Assembly: GCA_020723965.1 (NCBI GenBank)
Contig: DYHW01000001.1
Span: 730,587-794,586, forward strand
Direction: 5' to 3'
DNA length: 64,000 nt
Origin: Melioribacter sp.
GTDB lineage: Bacteria; Bacteroidota; Ignavibacteria; Ignavibacteriales; Melioribacteraceae
Numbering within the stretch: position 1 is the first letter of the stretch; every line of letters starts with the position of its first letter. Positions 29,015 through 37,178 of the stretch are shown piece by piece. A program made the position numbers and the translations under genes. The notes beneath the pieces were generated by a model. That model ran no database searches, was not told the origin of the DNA, and saw nothing but the letters and a program-made list of their open reading frames with translations.

Positions 29015-29326
29015 TTATTCTTTTAAGTGGTCTATTTCGTCAACGTTAACGTTTGAAAATGTTTTGTATATATTAAGAACTATTGCAAGCGCTATTGCAG
29101 CTTCAGCAGCGGCTAGAACTATTACGAATAGCGCTATTACTTGCCCGCCCAAACCAAAATTTCCGAATTTTGAAAATGCTACAAAATTTATATTTGCTGC
29201 ATTGAGAACCAATTCTATCCCCATCAGAACCATAACGGCATTCTTTCTTGTAACAATTCCGTAGATGCCAAGTGAAAACAAAACAGCGCTAATAATTAAA
29301 AAATGAGTTAAACCAACTTGTAACAA
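29015..29326 (-). CDS. nuoK: NADH-quinone oxidoreductase subunit K (copy 2)
   Basis: A 103-residue three-helix subunit. Both proton-path glutamates are present (LMGIELVLNAAN and AAAEAAIALAIVL). It is three bases from nuoL and 170 bases after nuoJ, the latter gap filled by a repeat. The operon order is the standard one. Confidence 0.93.
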   Translation of the reverse strand: MLQVGLTHFLIISAVLFSLGIYGIVTRKNAVMVLMGIELVLNAANINFVAFSKFGNFGLGGQVIALFVIVLAAAEAAIALAIVLNIYKTFSNVNVDEIDHLKE

Positions 29327-29352
29327 TTTCTTTCTCCTAAAATTTTTTTATT

Positions 29353-29433
29353 GAACGCGAATGATGCAGATTAAACGTATTCGAGCGGATAATAATTCGT
29401 GTTGATTCATTTTATCTATCCTCATTCGTGTTC
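29353..29433. repeat. Degenerate dispersed repeat between nuoJ and nuoK
   Basis: GAACGCGAATGA at 29353-29364 faces TCATTCGTGTTC at 29422-29433 as imperfect inverted ends, with CGGATAATAATTCGTG-like words between. It is a decayed relative of the unit at 21578-21661. Confidence 0.5.
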
Positions 29434-29496
29434 TATTCCTTCAAGAGCATTACTTATTGAGTCTTGAAACTTCGGCAAAGATACAACGCCAAGAAA

Positions 29497-29994
29497 CTAC
29501 TCTTGATCTCTACGCGCAATAGAAGCTGCGCCAATTAAAGCAATAAGTAGAAGAATGCCAAGCAATTCAAAGATTAGAACATAATCGGTTATTAAAAGAT
29601 GACCTATATCTTTTGTTGTTGTTAAAGGAATTTGAGCAGGTTCTAATTTCCATTCTGTCCAAATCATAACAGCTACAACAGCGCCCATAAAAATTCCAAT
29701 TCCTATTGCTGCTGGTAGAAGTTGGACTGTGCCAGTACGAATCTCTACGTTAGTGATTTTATTTGTCAGCATCACTCCAAATAAGAGTAAAATCAAAATA
29801 CCGCCAACATAGACCATAATTTGAACGACCGCAATAAAATCTGCGCCGAGTAACACATATATACCTGCAACGCCAAAAAATGTAAACAATAAATAAAAAG
29901 CAGAGTAAACTATATTGCGAGTAGAAACAACAAAAAGAGCTGAGATTAAAGTTATAGCCGCAAATAAGTAAAAAATAATATCGTAGAAAGTCAT
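29497..29994 (-). CDS. nuoJ: NADH-quinone oxidoreductase subunit J (copy 2)
   Basis: A 165-residue, five-helix membrane subunit. The TM3 coupling region reads FIAVVQIMVYVGGILILLLFGVML in consecutive pieces, with the conserved VYxG. It begins 16 bases after nuoI. The helix pattern matches copy 1, but sequence identity is low outside TM3. Confidence 0.93.
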   Translation of the reverse strand: MTFYDIIFYLFAAITLISALFVVSTRNIVYSAFYLLFTFFGVAGIYVLLGADFIAVVQIMVYVGGILILLLFGVMLTNKITNVEIRTGTVQLLPAAIGIGIFMGAVVAVMIWTEWKLEPAQIPLTTTKDIGHLLITDYVLIFELLGILLLIALIGAASIARRDQE

Positions 29995-30010
29995 AAAATC
30001 TTTTCTCTAT

Positions 30011-30589
30011 TTACTCGTTTTTATTTTCTTGTTGAGTTTTAACCGGTGTTTCCGGTTTTGCAGAAGCAGCAGCCCCGACTTGTCGGGAAGCTTCTTTTTC
30101 TGCCTGGAATTTTTCGTAATTACTTTTCTTTTCTACAGCTTCTTCTTCAGTTAGGTTTGCAAATTTGTAAACAAGATTATCCCTTTCAAATTCAGAAAAT
30201 TCATAAACATCAGTCATATAAATACATTCTGTTGGGCAGGGCGGAACACATAATTGGCAGTAACAGCATTTTGCAATATCGATATTAAACTTTGTTACCC
30301 AAAGCGCTTTTTTCTTTCCGTTAGAAGTAGTTCCAAGGTTTTCGCCAGGTAAACTTTTTACGGTTTCAATCTCTATACAATTTACCGGGCAGGCGCGCGA
30401 ACATTGATCGCAGCCAATACAATCATCTATATTTACATATAATCGGTTTCTAACACGTTCGGGAAGTGGAACTTTAACATCCGGGTATTGAATTGTTACA
30501 GCAGGAGTGAAAAGATGTTTGAATGTAATCTTCATTCCTATAAGAACTGTCCAAATTCCGTACCATGTATTTTTTAAATATTGTTTCAT
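30011..30589 (-). CDS. nuoI: NADH-quinone oxidoreductase subunit I (2x[4Fe-4S])
   Basis: A peripheral-arm ferredoxin-like subunit that passes electrons towards NuoB. The two cluster motifs are CIGCDQCSRACP and CCYCQLCVPPCP, each CX2CX2CX3C(P). The 192-residue protein has a charged C-terminal tail after about residue 140 (EEAVEKKSNYEKFQAEKEAS and beyond). A perfect DNA palindrome (30074-30087) lies in that tail. Neighbours H and J are in standard order, with a 108-base gap to nuoH. Confidence 0.95.
   Translation of the reverse strand: MKQYLKNTWYGIWTVLIGMKITFKHLFTPAVTIQYPDVKVPLPERVRNRLYVNIDDCIGCDQCSRACPVNCIEIETVKSLPGENLGTTSNGKKKALWVTKFNIDIAKCCYCQLCVPPCPTECIYMTDVYEFSEFERDNLVYKFANLTEEEAVEKKSNYEKFQAEKEASRQVGAAASAKPETPVKTQQENKNE
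30062..30095. repeat. Palindrome inserted in the coding tail of nuoI
   Basis: The core CCCGAC-TT-GTCGGG (30074-30087) is flanked by AGAAGC (30062-30067) and GCTTCT (30090-30095), giving nested inverted arms like those of the intergenic repeats at 4720-4758 and 237-295. It encodes the tail segment around EASRQVGAAAS without breaking the frame. Confidence 0.6.
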
Positions 30590-30697
30590 TTTATTTAGAA
30601 TATTGTAGTCAGAATTCAGTATTTAGAAAAATTTCAATTATAATTTTATTTGTCTTTTTTACTGCTTTAAGATTAACAGCAAAGGACATTAAAAAAT

Positions 30698-31765
30698 CTA
30701 AAGCAGAGAAATAAATCCAACAATAATCAAGTTTAGAAAAGCATAAGGGATTAAATATTTCCAGCAGACTGTCATTAGCTGATCAACGCGTAAGCGTGGA
30801 AGAGTCCAACGCAGCCACATCTGTACAAATACAAAAAATATTCCTTTAGCTATAAACCAGAAAGCTTGTTCGAACGGCACAAGCCATTCAGCGCCGATTG
30901 AATTTCCGAGATAGCCAAAAGGCGATTGATATCCGCCAAAGAAAAGAATAGTAACAATAGCCGACACAGCAAACATATTTGCATATTCGGAGAGCATGAA
31001 CATAGCCCATTTCATACCGCAATATTCTGTGAAGTAACCGGCAACCAATTCAGATTCGGCTTCGGGAATATCGAATGGAGTTCTGTTGACTTCAGCAAGC
31101 GTACTAATATAAATAATCAAGAAGCCAACAAACATAAAGGGGATCAACAAGAATTTTGCTAAGCTAAATTCCGGACCACCAAAGATGTTCCAATTCCAAA
31201 AATATGCAGTTTGTAATTGACTTATTTTTTCTAAACTCAATGTGCCGGTAAGCATTACTATAGAAAGAACAACTAATGCAGTTGGAATTTCGTAGCTCAC
31301 AATTTGCGCCGCTGAACGCATTGCACCAAGCAATGAATATTTATTGTTCGATGACCATCCCGCCATTAAAATTCCGGCTACTACAAAACTTGATACGGCA
31401 AGGAGATAAAAAATTCCAACTTCAACTTCGCTGCCAAGGAGTTTGCTGGAAAAAGGGATTGCAGCGTATGCGGCAAAACTTCCGGTAAAAACAAGAACCG
31501 GTGCAATTGTGTAAAGTTTTCTATCGGCTTCAGTTGCAATTATATCTTCTTTCTGAAGCATCTTTACAAAGTCAGCTATTGTTTGAAGAACACCATGCCA
31601 TCCAACACGCATGGGGCCTAATCTATCTTGCATATGCGCAGAAACTTTTCTTTCGAACCACACTGCGAATAGAACAAACAGAAGAATGAAAACTAATATA
31701 ACAGCCGCAGTAAAAATTGTAGCAATGATCTCACTGCCGGATAAATTGAAGAGGAATTGATACAT
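30698..31765 (-). CDS. nuoH: NADH-quinone oxidoreductase subunit H
   Basis: The membrane subunit that forms the quinone cavity with NuoB and NuoD; 355 residues, eight helices. Diagnostic segments are WFERKVSAHMQDRLGPMRVG at the quinone entrance and the acidic cytoplasmic loop FDIPEAESELVAGYFTEY. It overlaps nuoD by one base (TAATG). No second nuoH is in the window, so the plus-strand module has no local quinone site. Confidence 0.95.
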   Translation of the reverse strand: MYQFLFNLSGSEIIATIFTAAVILVFILLFVLFAVWFERKVSAHMQDRLGPMRVGWHGVLQTIADFVKMLQKEDIIATEADRKLYTIAPVLVFTGSFAAYAAIPFSSKLLGSEVEVGIFYLLAVSSFVVAGILMAGWSSNNKYSLLGAMRSAAQIVSYEIPTALVVLSIVMLTGTLSLEKISQLQTAYFWNWNIFGGPEFSLAKFLLIPFMFVGFLIIYISTLAEVNRTPFDIPEAESELVAGYFTEYCGMKWAMFMLSEYANMFAVSAIVTILFFGGYQSPFGYLGNSIGAEWLVPFEQAFWFIAKGIFFVFVQMWLRWTLPRLRVDQLMTVCWKYLIPYAFLNLIIVGFISLL

Positions 31766-32880
31766 TATCTATCTACTTCTCCTAATACAATATCAATACT
31801 TCCGAGAATTGCAATAACGTCTGCAACAAGATGACCTTTGCATAATTCTCCGAAAACTTCGAGGTTAACAAAAGATGGAGCGCGAACCTTTACTCTAAAT
31901 GGGTTCAAGTTGCCGTCGCTTATGATAAAATATCCTAACTCGCCGCGCGGATTTTCAACACGAGTGTAGACAGTGCCTTTGGGCGGTTTAATTCTTTTAG
32001 GAATTGCAGCTTTAACATCGCCATCGGGAATTTGATCGATCGCTTGCTCAATGATCCGTAAGCTTTGTTCCATTTCTAAAATACGAACGTAATACCTATC
32101 CCAACTATCGCCTACAGTTCCAACTAATCCCTGTCCAACTGGAATCTCAAAATCGAATCGGTCATAAATGGAATAAGTATCTTCTTTGCGAATATCGAAT
32201 GCTAATCCGCTTCCTCTTAAACTTGGTCCGGTTACTCCATAATTTATTGCCGTATCTAATGGAAGGACACCAATGTTAGCTGTTCTTTCAATAAAAATTT
32301 TGTTGAATGTAAGAAGATTATTCAGCTCTGTGATTGTAGGACGGAAATAATTTATAAATTCTTTTGTTAATCTCACAAAGTCGGGGTGAATATCGTGTGA
32401 AAGTCCGCCAACCCACATATAATTATAAAGAAGCCGTGCGCCGCATGTCATTTCGAATAGACTTAAGATCTTTTCACGATCGCGGAAGAGATAAAGAAAA
32501 GGAGTGAATGCGCCAATATCCAAACCGTTAGTGCCAATAGCAACAAGATGAGAAGCAATTCTTTGCAATTCTCCCATAATAACGCGTATATACTCAACAC
32601 GTTCTGGTACTTGAATTCCAAGTAATTTTTCCACAGCAATAACGTAACCAAAATTATTATACATCGAAGCCAAATAATCCATTCTATCAGTATAAGGAAT
32701 AACCTGAGGGTAGGACATAGCTTCTGCGTGTTTTTCAAAACATCTATGTAAGTAACCGATATGGGGCTTTACATTTACAATCAATTCGCCGTCTAGTTCA
32801 AGTTCGAGCCGGAGCACACCGTGTGTTGACGGATGTTGAGGTCCCATATTTAATATCATTGTTTCTGTTTTCAACGCCAT
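31765..32880 (-). CDS. nuoD: NADH-quinone oxidoreductase subunit D (49 kDa)
   Basis: A quinone-binding peripheral subunit evolved from the [NiFe]-hydrogenase large subunit; 371 residues. The N-terminal GPQHPSTHGVLRLELELDGE loop contains the quinone-ligand His. CGARLLYNYMWVGG and a C-terminal DIVLGEVDR are typical. It is not fused to NuoC. It overlaps nuoH by one base and is one base after nuoC. Confidence 0.95.
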   Translation of the reverse strand: MALKTETMILNMGPQHPSTHGVLRLELELDGELIVNVKPHIGYLHRCFEKHAEAMSYPQVIPYTDRMDYLASMYNNFGYVIAVEKLLGIQVPERVEYIRVIMGELQRIASHLVAIGTNGLDIGAFTPFLYLFRDREKILSLFEMTCGARLLYNYMWVGGLSHDIHPDFVRLTKEFINYFRPTITELNNLLTFNKIFIERTANIGVLPLDTAINYGVTGPSLRGSGLAFDIRKEDTYSIYDRFDFEIPVGQGLVGTVGDSWDRYYVRILEMEQSLRIIEQAIDQIPDGDVKAAIPKRIKPPKGTVYTRVENPRGELGYFIISDGNLNPFRVKVRAPSFVNLEVFGELCKGHLVADVIAILGSIDIVLGEVDR

Positions 32881-32881
32881 G

Positions 32882-33412
32882 TCAGTAGGGGACCTTCATT
32901 CCTTGATAAAATTCTGGATTTTTGTAATCTTTTCTTAAAGGATAACCTGCGTTCCAGTCATATGGCATCAAAATTCTTCTTAGGTCGGGGTGATTTAAGA
33001 AGATTATTCCATACATATCAAATGCCTCACGTTCATGCCAATCAGAAGTTCTCCAAACATTGTAAACCGATTCGACCTGCGGATTTCCTCTTGGAGTAGA
33101 AACTTTAAGAGTAATTTTATGCTTCAAATAAACTGAATGTAAATGATAGTAAACGCTTAAAGTTCCACCACTTATAACATCCGTTCCATCTTCATCCTTA
33201 ACTTTTGTGCCATTTGCATCATCAACTCCTGAAAGAACCATTAAACTGTCAAATCTTAATTCAGGATTATCTCTTAAAAAGAGTGATATAGTTTTAATTT
33301 GAGGCGGATCAATAAGAATAATTGGCTCGGTAGGCGCTTCTTTATCAATTCCAAGTATTGCTTCAGGAAATTCTTTCTTTAATAATTCAAAAATTTCTTC
33401 AGGATTCTTCAT
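32882..33412 (-). CDS. nuoC: NADH-quinone oxidoreductase subunit C (30 kDa)
   Basis: A 176-residue peripheral scaffold subunit. The signature region [22 protein letters not shown] and the tail GYPLRKDY are clear. It overlaps nuoB by four bases (ATGA) and runs into nuoD after one base. There is a moderately unusual charged insert near residue 70 ([13 protein letters not shown]). Confidence 0.94.
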   Translation of the reverse strand: MKNPEEIFELLKKEFPEAILGIDKEAPTEPIILIDPPQIKTISLFLRDNPELRFDSLMVLSGVDDANGTKVKDEDGTDVISGGTLSVYYHLHSVYLKHKITLKVSTPRGNPQVESVYNVWRTSDWHEREAFDMYGIIFLNHPDLRRILMPYDWNAGYPLRKDYKNPEFYQGMKVPY

Positions 33413-33900
33413 ACAGTTTTTTTGCGTAATGATTCGTTGCGGATTTTTTCTTGTAATTTAAGAAGTCCTTCTAACAAAGCTTCTGGTCTAGGGGGACAGC
33501 CCGGCACATAAACATCTACTGGAATCACGCGGTCGATCCCTTTCAAAACATGATAGCCATGCTCCCAATAAGGTCCTCCGCAGTTTGCACAACTTCCCAT
33601 AGATATAATATACTTAGGGTCAGGAATCTGTTCGTACAATCTTTTAATTCGTGTAGCCATCTTTAAAGTAACTGTTCCGGAAATAATGATCGCATCTGCC
33701 TGCCTTGGTGTATTACGTGGAATCACGCCGAATCGATCGAAATCGTAATGAGAGGCAGAGGTTGCCATCATTTCAATAGCGCAGCAAGCCAAGCCAAAGC
33801 CAAGCTGCCATACAGAAGATAAACGAGCCCAGTTAAAAAGGTCATCTACTTTTGCAATAACTACATTGCCGTCTGAAAATTCTTTATCTAATAAGCCCAT
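33409..33900 (-). CDS. nuoB: NADH-quinone oxidoreductase subunit B (N2 cluster)
   Basis: A 163-residue subunit holding the terminal [4Fe-4S] cluster N2. The four ligands are the tandem cysteines in LACCAIEM and those in GSCANCGGP and PGCPPRPE. It lies 20 bases after nuoA. Only one nuoB is present in the window. Confidence 0.95.
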   Translation of the reverse strand: MGLLDKEFSDGNVVIAKVDDLFNWARLSSVWQLGFGLACCAIEMMATSASHYDFDRFGVIPRNTPRQADAIIISGTVTLKMATRIKRLYEQIPDPKYIISMGSCANCGGPYWEHGYHVLKGIDRVIPVDVYVPGCPPRPEALLEGLLKLQEKIRNESLRKKTV

Positions 33901-33920
33901 TAAATTATCTGCCGATTCGA

Positions 33921-34328
33921 TTAGGATTTTGTCTTTAATATTTCGTCAAGTTTTGGCGGTTTTGGTTGAGGACGAGCCCATTCTAAATCTCCTTTTCTCC
34001 ATTCATAAGCCATTCCTAAACCAAGAACCAAAAGAAATATTAAACCAACGACGAAACCATAAATGCCGTATTCTTGATATGCAAGCGCCCATGGGAAAAG
34101 CAGAACTACTTCAACATCAAAAATAAGAAAGATAAGGGCAACCACATAAAACCGAATGTTAAACTGAACCCAAGGGGAACCTTGAGGGTTTTCGCCGCAC
34201 TCGTATGTAAGATATTTTTCTTTTGTAGGTCTGTTTGGTCGAACAAATTTAGAAATGAAAAGCGTTATTATTACAAAAATAGCCGCCAGTAGAATGAAAA
34301 TAAAAATTTTCCCGAACTCAGTAAGCAT
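33921..34328 (-). CDS. nuoA: NADH-quinone oxidoreductase subunit A
   Basis: A three-helix membrane subunit, first gene of the minus-strand operon; 135 residues from the ATG at 34328. Diagnostic are [20 protein letters not shown] and the helix [16 protein letters not shown] longer reading from 34406 adds 26 residues without family similarity, so the inner ATG with AAGG just before it is preferred. The promoter should lie between this start and the divergent SPOR gene. Confidence 0.93.
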   Translation of the reverse strand: MLTEFGKIFIFILLAAIFVIITLFISKFVRPNRPTKEKYLTYECGENPQGSPWVQFNIRFYVVALIFLIFDVEVVLLFPWALAYQEYGIYGFVVGLIFLLVLGLGMAYEWRKGDLEWARPQPKPPKLDEILKTKS

Positions 34329-34469
34329 AACCTTGAAAAAATGTTGCGTGAAAATAACACAACATTGTATTTTAGTCAAGAAAACACTCAAAGAAAATCT
34401 TGGCAAGAATAATTATCTGAATATTTTTTTGAGTAAATTACAATTGAAATGATAAATTCAAGAAATAAA

Positions 34470-35411
34470 ATGAAGAAAAATATTTTTATACCGCTCATTA
34501 TTTTGTTTTTATTTGTTTCAAATTTATCTTCCCAAACAACTGGTTCAAAACTGATTAACGTTTTAGATTTGCCCGAACAAACCATTTTTGTCGATACTTC
34601 TTCAATTAAGCTTTTTGAAAATCAAATTTCTCTGCTAACTATTATTTTTTATAAACAGCCGCAGTTTATAAGCGCGTTGAATAAAGATGCTTCAAGAGTT
34701 AAATCTCAGGTTCTTTTTAATATCGGATCGAAAAAATATACTGTGATTGGCTCGCTTTATTATGACACCACTTTAAGAATTCTCGGTGAAACAACTATAC
34801 CAGCTTTTGCTGCAGGGTCCGATAATTTTTCTGTGCCATTGGACAGCAGTAAAATAATGATGGCAGTTTTTAATAAATGTCTTGAAATTTTGAATACAGG
34901 TCAATCGAGTTCGCTTGATAAAGACTTTAGCAAAGCAGGTGAAAAAAATGTTCTGCTATTAAGAAAGGATGAAAAAAAAATCGACGAGAATGAGATTTCA
35001 AAAACTAGTCCTAAAGAAAATGAACGAGCGCTTAAGTTAACGCAATTAGCAAATCGGACTGAAAACGATTCCTCTATTAAGATTCTAGATGCGCCGTTGA
35101 AGAAAAAGGAAGAACAGACTAAAACTATTTCTGAGGGAAAAATAAATTATTCTGAAGCAAGGGACTACAACGTTAAAAACGAAACCAGCCCAAAGGATAG
35201 AATTTTTACTGATGGTTCACTCTATTTATTTCAAGTTTCCTCATGGAAAAACAGATCAAAAGCTGAAAGCGAAGCCAAAAAATTAAAAGCAGAAGGGCAC
35301 AATGCATTTGTTTCTGAAGGATATGTAAAAGGTTCAATTTGGTATCGTGTTCGGATCGGTTATTTCAACTCGATAGAAGCAGCTGAAGAATACATGAGAA
35401 AAGTAAGATAG
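34470..35411 (+). CDS. Exported protein with C-terminal SPOR domain
   Basis: A 313-residue protein with a signal peptide (MKKNIFIPLIILFLFVSNLSSQ), a mixed N-terminal region, a charged linker of about 80 residues rich in Lys and Glu, and a C-terminal SPOR domain. The SPOR domain is visible as LYLFQVSSWKNRSKAE, an EAKKLKAEG stretch and WYRVRIGYF. SPOR domains bind denuded septal peptidoglycan. A role at the cell envelope or division site is therefore likely, but the N-terminal domain is unrecognised. ATG 34470 is preferred over 34449 because the signal peptide begins there. Confidence 0.82.
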   Translation: MKKNIFIPLIILFLFVSNLSSQTTGSKLINVLDLPEQTIFVDTSSIKLFENQISLLTIIFYKQPQFISALNKDASRVKSQVLFNIGSKKYTVIGSLYYDTTLRILGETTIPAFAAGSDNFSVPLDSSKIMMAVFNKCLEILNTGQSSSLDKDFSKAGEKNVLLLRKDEKKIDENEISKTSPKENERALKLTQLANRTENDSSIKILDAPLKKKEEQTKTISEGKINYSEARDYNVKNETSPKDRIFTDGSLYLFQVSSWKNRSKAESEAKKLKAEGHNAFVSEGYVKGSIWYRVRIGYFNSIEAAEEYMRKVR

Positions 35412-35477
35412 CTCTATTTAATTCATTTATAGGATTATTTAGTGAATATCGCTTTTGAAAAGAACGAAAGGAATTTT

Positions 35478-35981
35478 ATGAAAAGAATTTTTGTTTTGTT
35501 AACAGTTGGGATATTTCTTTTAACTAGCATCTTACACGCACAACAAAATAATAAAACAAATTATTCGAAAGAAAAGAGTATGCAAGAAAAAATTCAAAAG
35601 ACAGAAAAAGAATGGAAAGAGTTACTAACTGCGGAACAATTTTATATACTTAGAGAAAAAGGAACAGAAAGACCATTCACAGGCAAGTACTGGAATTTTG
35701 ACGAACAGGGTGTTTATAAATGTGCTGCATGTGGGGTAGTGCTATTTACTTCAGAAACTAAATTTGATTCAGAATGCGGCTGGCCAAGTTTTTATGATGT
35801 TGTCAATAATAAGAATGTTATTACAAAAGATGATTTTAGTTTTGGGATGAATCGTATTGAAGTCATGTGTGCAGACTGTGGTGGTCATCTTGGGCACTTA
35901 TTTGACGATGGGCCTAAACCTACAGGTCAAAGATATTGTATCAATTCTGTCGCTTTGAAATTTGAAAAGAAAGGGAAATGA
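35478..35981 (+). CDS. msrB: Exported peptide-methionine (R)-S-oxide reductase
   Basis: Reduces methionine-R-sulfoxide in proteins. The 167-residue form starts with a signal peptide (MKRIFVLLTVGIFLLTS then a LHAQ cleavage region), so it should act in the periplasm. Zinc cysteines are in KCAACGV and CADCGGHLG. CGWPSF and the catalytic cysteine in RYCINSVALKF are intact. AAAGGA lies about five bases before the ATG at 35478, which is preferred over a GTG 36 bases upstream. An exported MsrB needs a periplasmic electron donor, which is not encoded nearby. Confidence 0.92.
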   Translation: MKRIFVLLTVGIFLLTSILHAQQNNKTNYSKEKSMQEKIQKTEKEWKELLTAEQFYILREKGTERPFTGKYWNFDEQGVYKCAACGVVLFTSETKFDSECGWPSFYDVVNNKNVITKDDFSFGMNRIEVMCADCGGHLGHLFDDGPKPTGQRYCINSVALKFEKKGK

Positions 35982-36102
35982 TTTTTCTATAGACAGCTCA
36001 TTTTTCTTTTTAAAATTTTCTTCACGCCAATCAAAGCCCTTCTTTTTTAATCTGCTTAATTCTTGTCGAGGTTATAAATAGAACACTCAAAATAGATTTT
36101 GA

Positions 36103-37020
36103 TTAGCTCTTTCTCCCCTTAGAGATAAGTAAATTGATGCCGGAAACTTTTATTATGCTAACCATCAAAATAGCTACACCAAACCACTGAACCGGTGTAA
36201 GAATATTTCCGCGTAGAAAATATTCGAGCAGAACTGCTGTTAATGGAAAAGCTAGTTCGCATATAGTTGCAACTGAAGCTGTAATTTTCTTCAATCCATA
36301 ATAATATAAAAAGATTGCTGTGCCGCCGGTTGTGAAAGCAATCAAAAGAAAAATCCACCACTGAGTTGATGTAATATTGTAGATTGATTTTATTTCTCCC
36401 ATTGCACCTACAATTAAAAGCATGATCAATGCAGAAATTAAAAAACGTAAATATGTTCCCATTTCAAACCCTACATTTCTTAGCGCCCTTTTACTGAAAA
36501 CAGTTGATGAACTGAAACTTAATGCAGCAATAAGCGAAAGAGCAGCAGCGATTATAGTTTTTTCGCCTGTTTCCAAATTGGGCAGTGAAAGCCCAAACGT
36601 TGTCAAATAAGCACCGAATATTGCCAGGGCAGCCCACCAAAAAAATATTTTAGGCAATCTCTCTTTTAATAGAATTGATGCTAGAGTTAATGCAAAAACC
36701 GGCTGTAGTTTCTGAATTAGAATTACAATCGATAGATTTACAAAGTTTACGTAAAAAAGCGCTTTTGTTATTGCCATAGTTCCAATAGCGCCGCCGAAAA
36801 GCGCAACACCAAAAAAAGCTAACCAATCTTTGTTGGTAAGCAATTTCAGCTTGGGATATTGTTTAATGAAAATTGGAGAGAGCAATAAAACAACAATCGA
36901 ACTTTCTATAAGTACAACAAGTGAAACCGGCAAACTATAAAGCGCGGGACGTAAAACAATTCCATCAACTCCCCATAGCGCTGCGGCAACAATTACAAAA
37001 AATGGCGCAAGTCTACCCAT
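36103..37020 (-). CDS. EamA-family transporter (DMT superfamily)
   Basis: A 305-residue protein with about ten hydrophobic segments in two repeats, starting MGRLAPFFVIVAAALWGVDG, a typical EamA first helix. The second half has AIFLYYYGLKKITASVA and the final ELAFPLTAVLLEYF segment. It is a second, distinct EamA member besides the one at 6957. The substrate is unknown. It stands alone on this strand between msrB and the MATE gene. Confidence 0.85.
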   Translation of the reverse strand: MGRLAPFFVIVAAALWGVDGIVLRPALYSLPVSLVVLIESSIVVLLLSPIFIKQYPKLKLLTNKDWLAFFGVALFGGAIGTMAITKALFYVNFVNLSIVILIQKLQPVFALTLASILLKERLPKIFFWWAALAIFGAYLTTFGLSLPNLETGEKTIIAAALSLIAALSFSSSTVFSKRALRNVGFEMGTYLRFLISALIMLLIVGAMGEIKSIYNITSTQWWIFLLIAFTTGGTAIFLYYYGLKKITASVATICELAFPLTAVLLEYFLRGNILTPVQWFGVAILMVSIIKVSGINLLISKGRKS

Positions 37021-37178
37021 TATGATCTTTCTATATTCTTGTTAATGAATTTTAACAAAGATGTAAGCAAAGATATAAACTATTCGGCAACTAATCGAAT
37101 TCAGTAATTATTCTTCACTTGATTGGATGTTGTAGAAATAGTGGAATAGAAATGACTATAGAAATTGTTCTTGATCTA

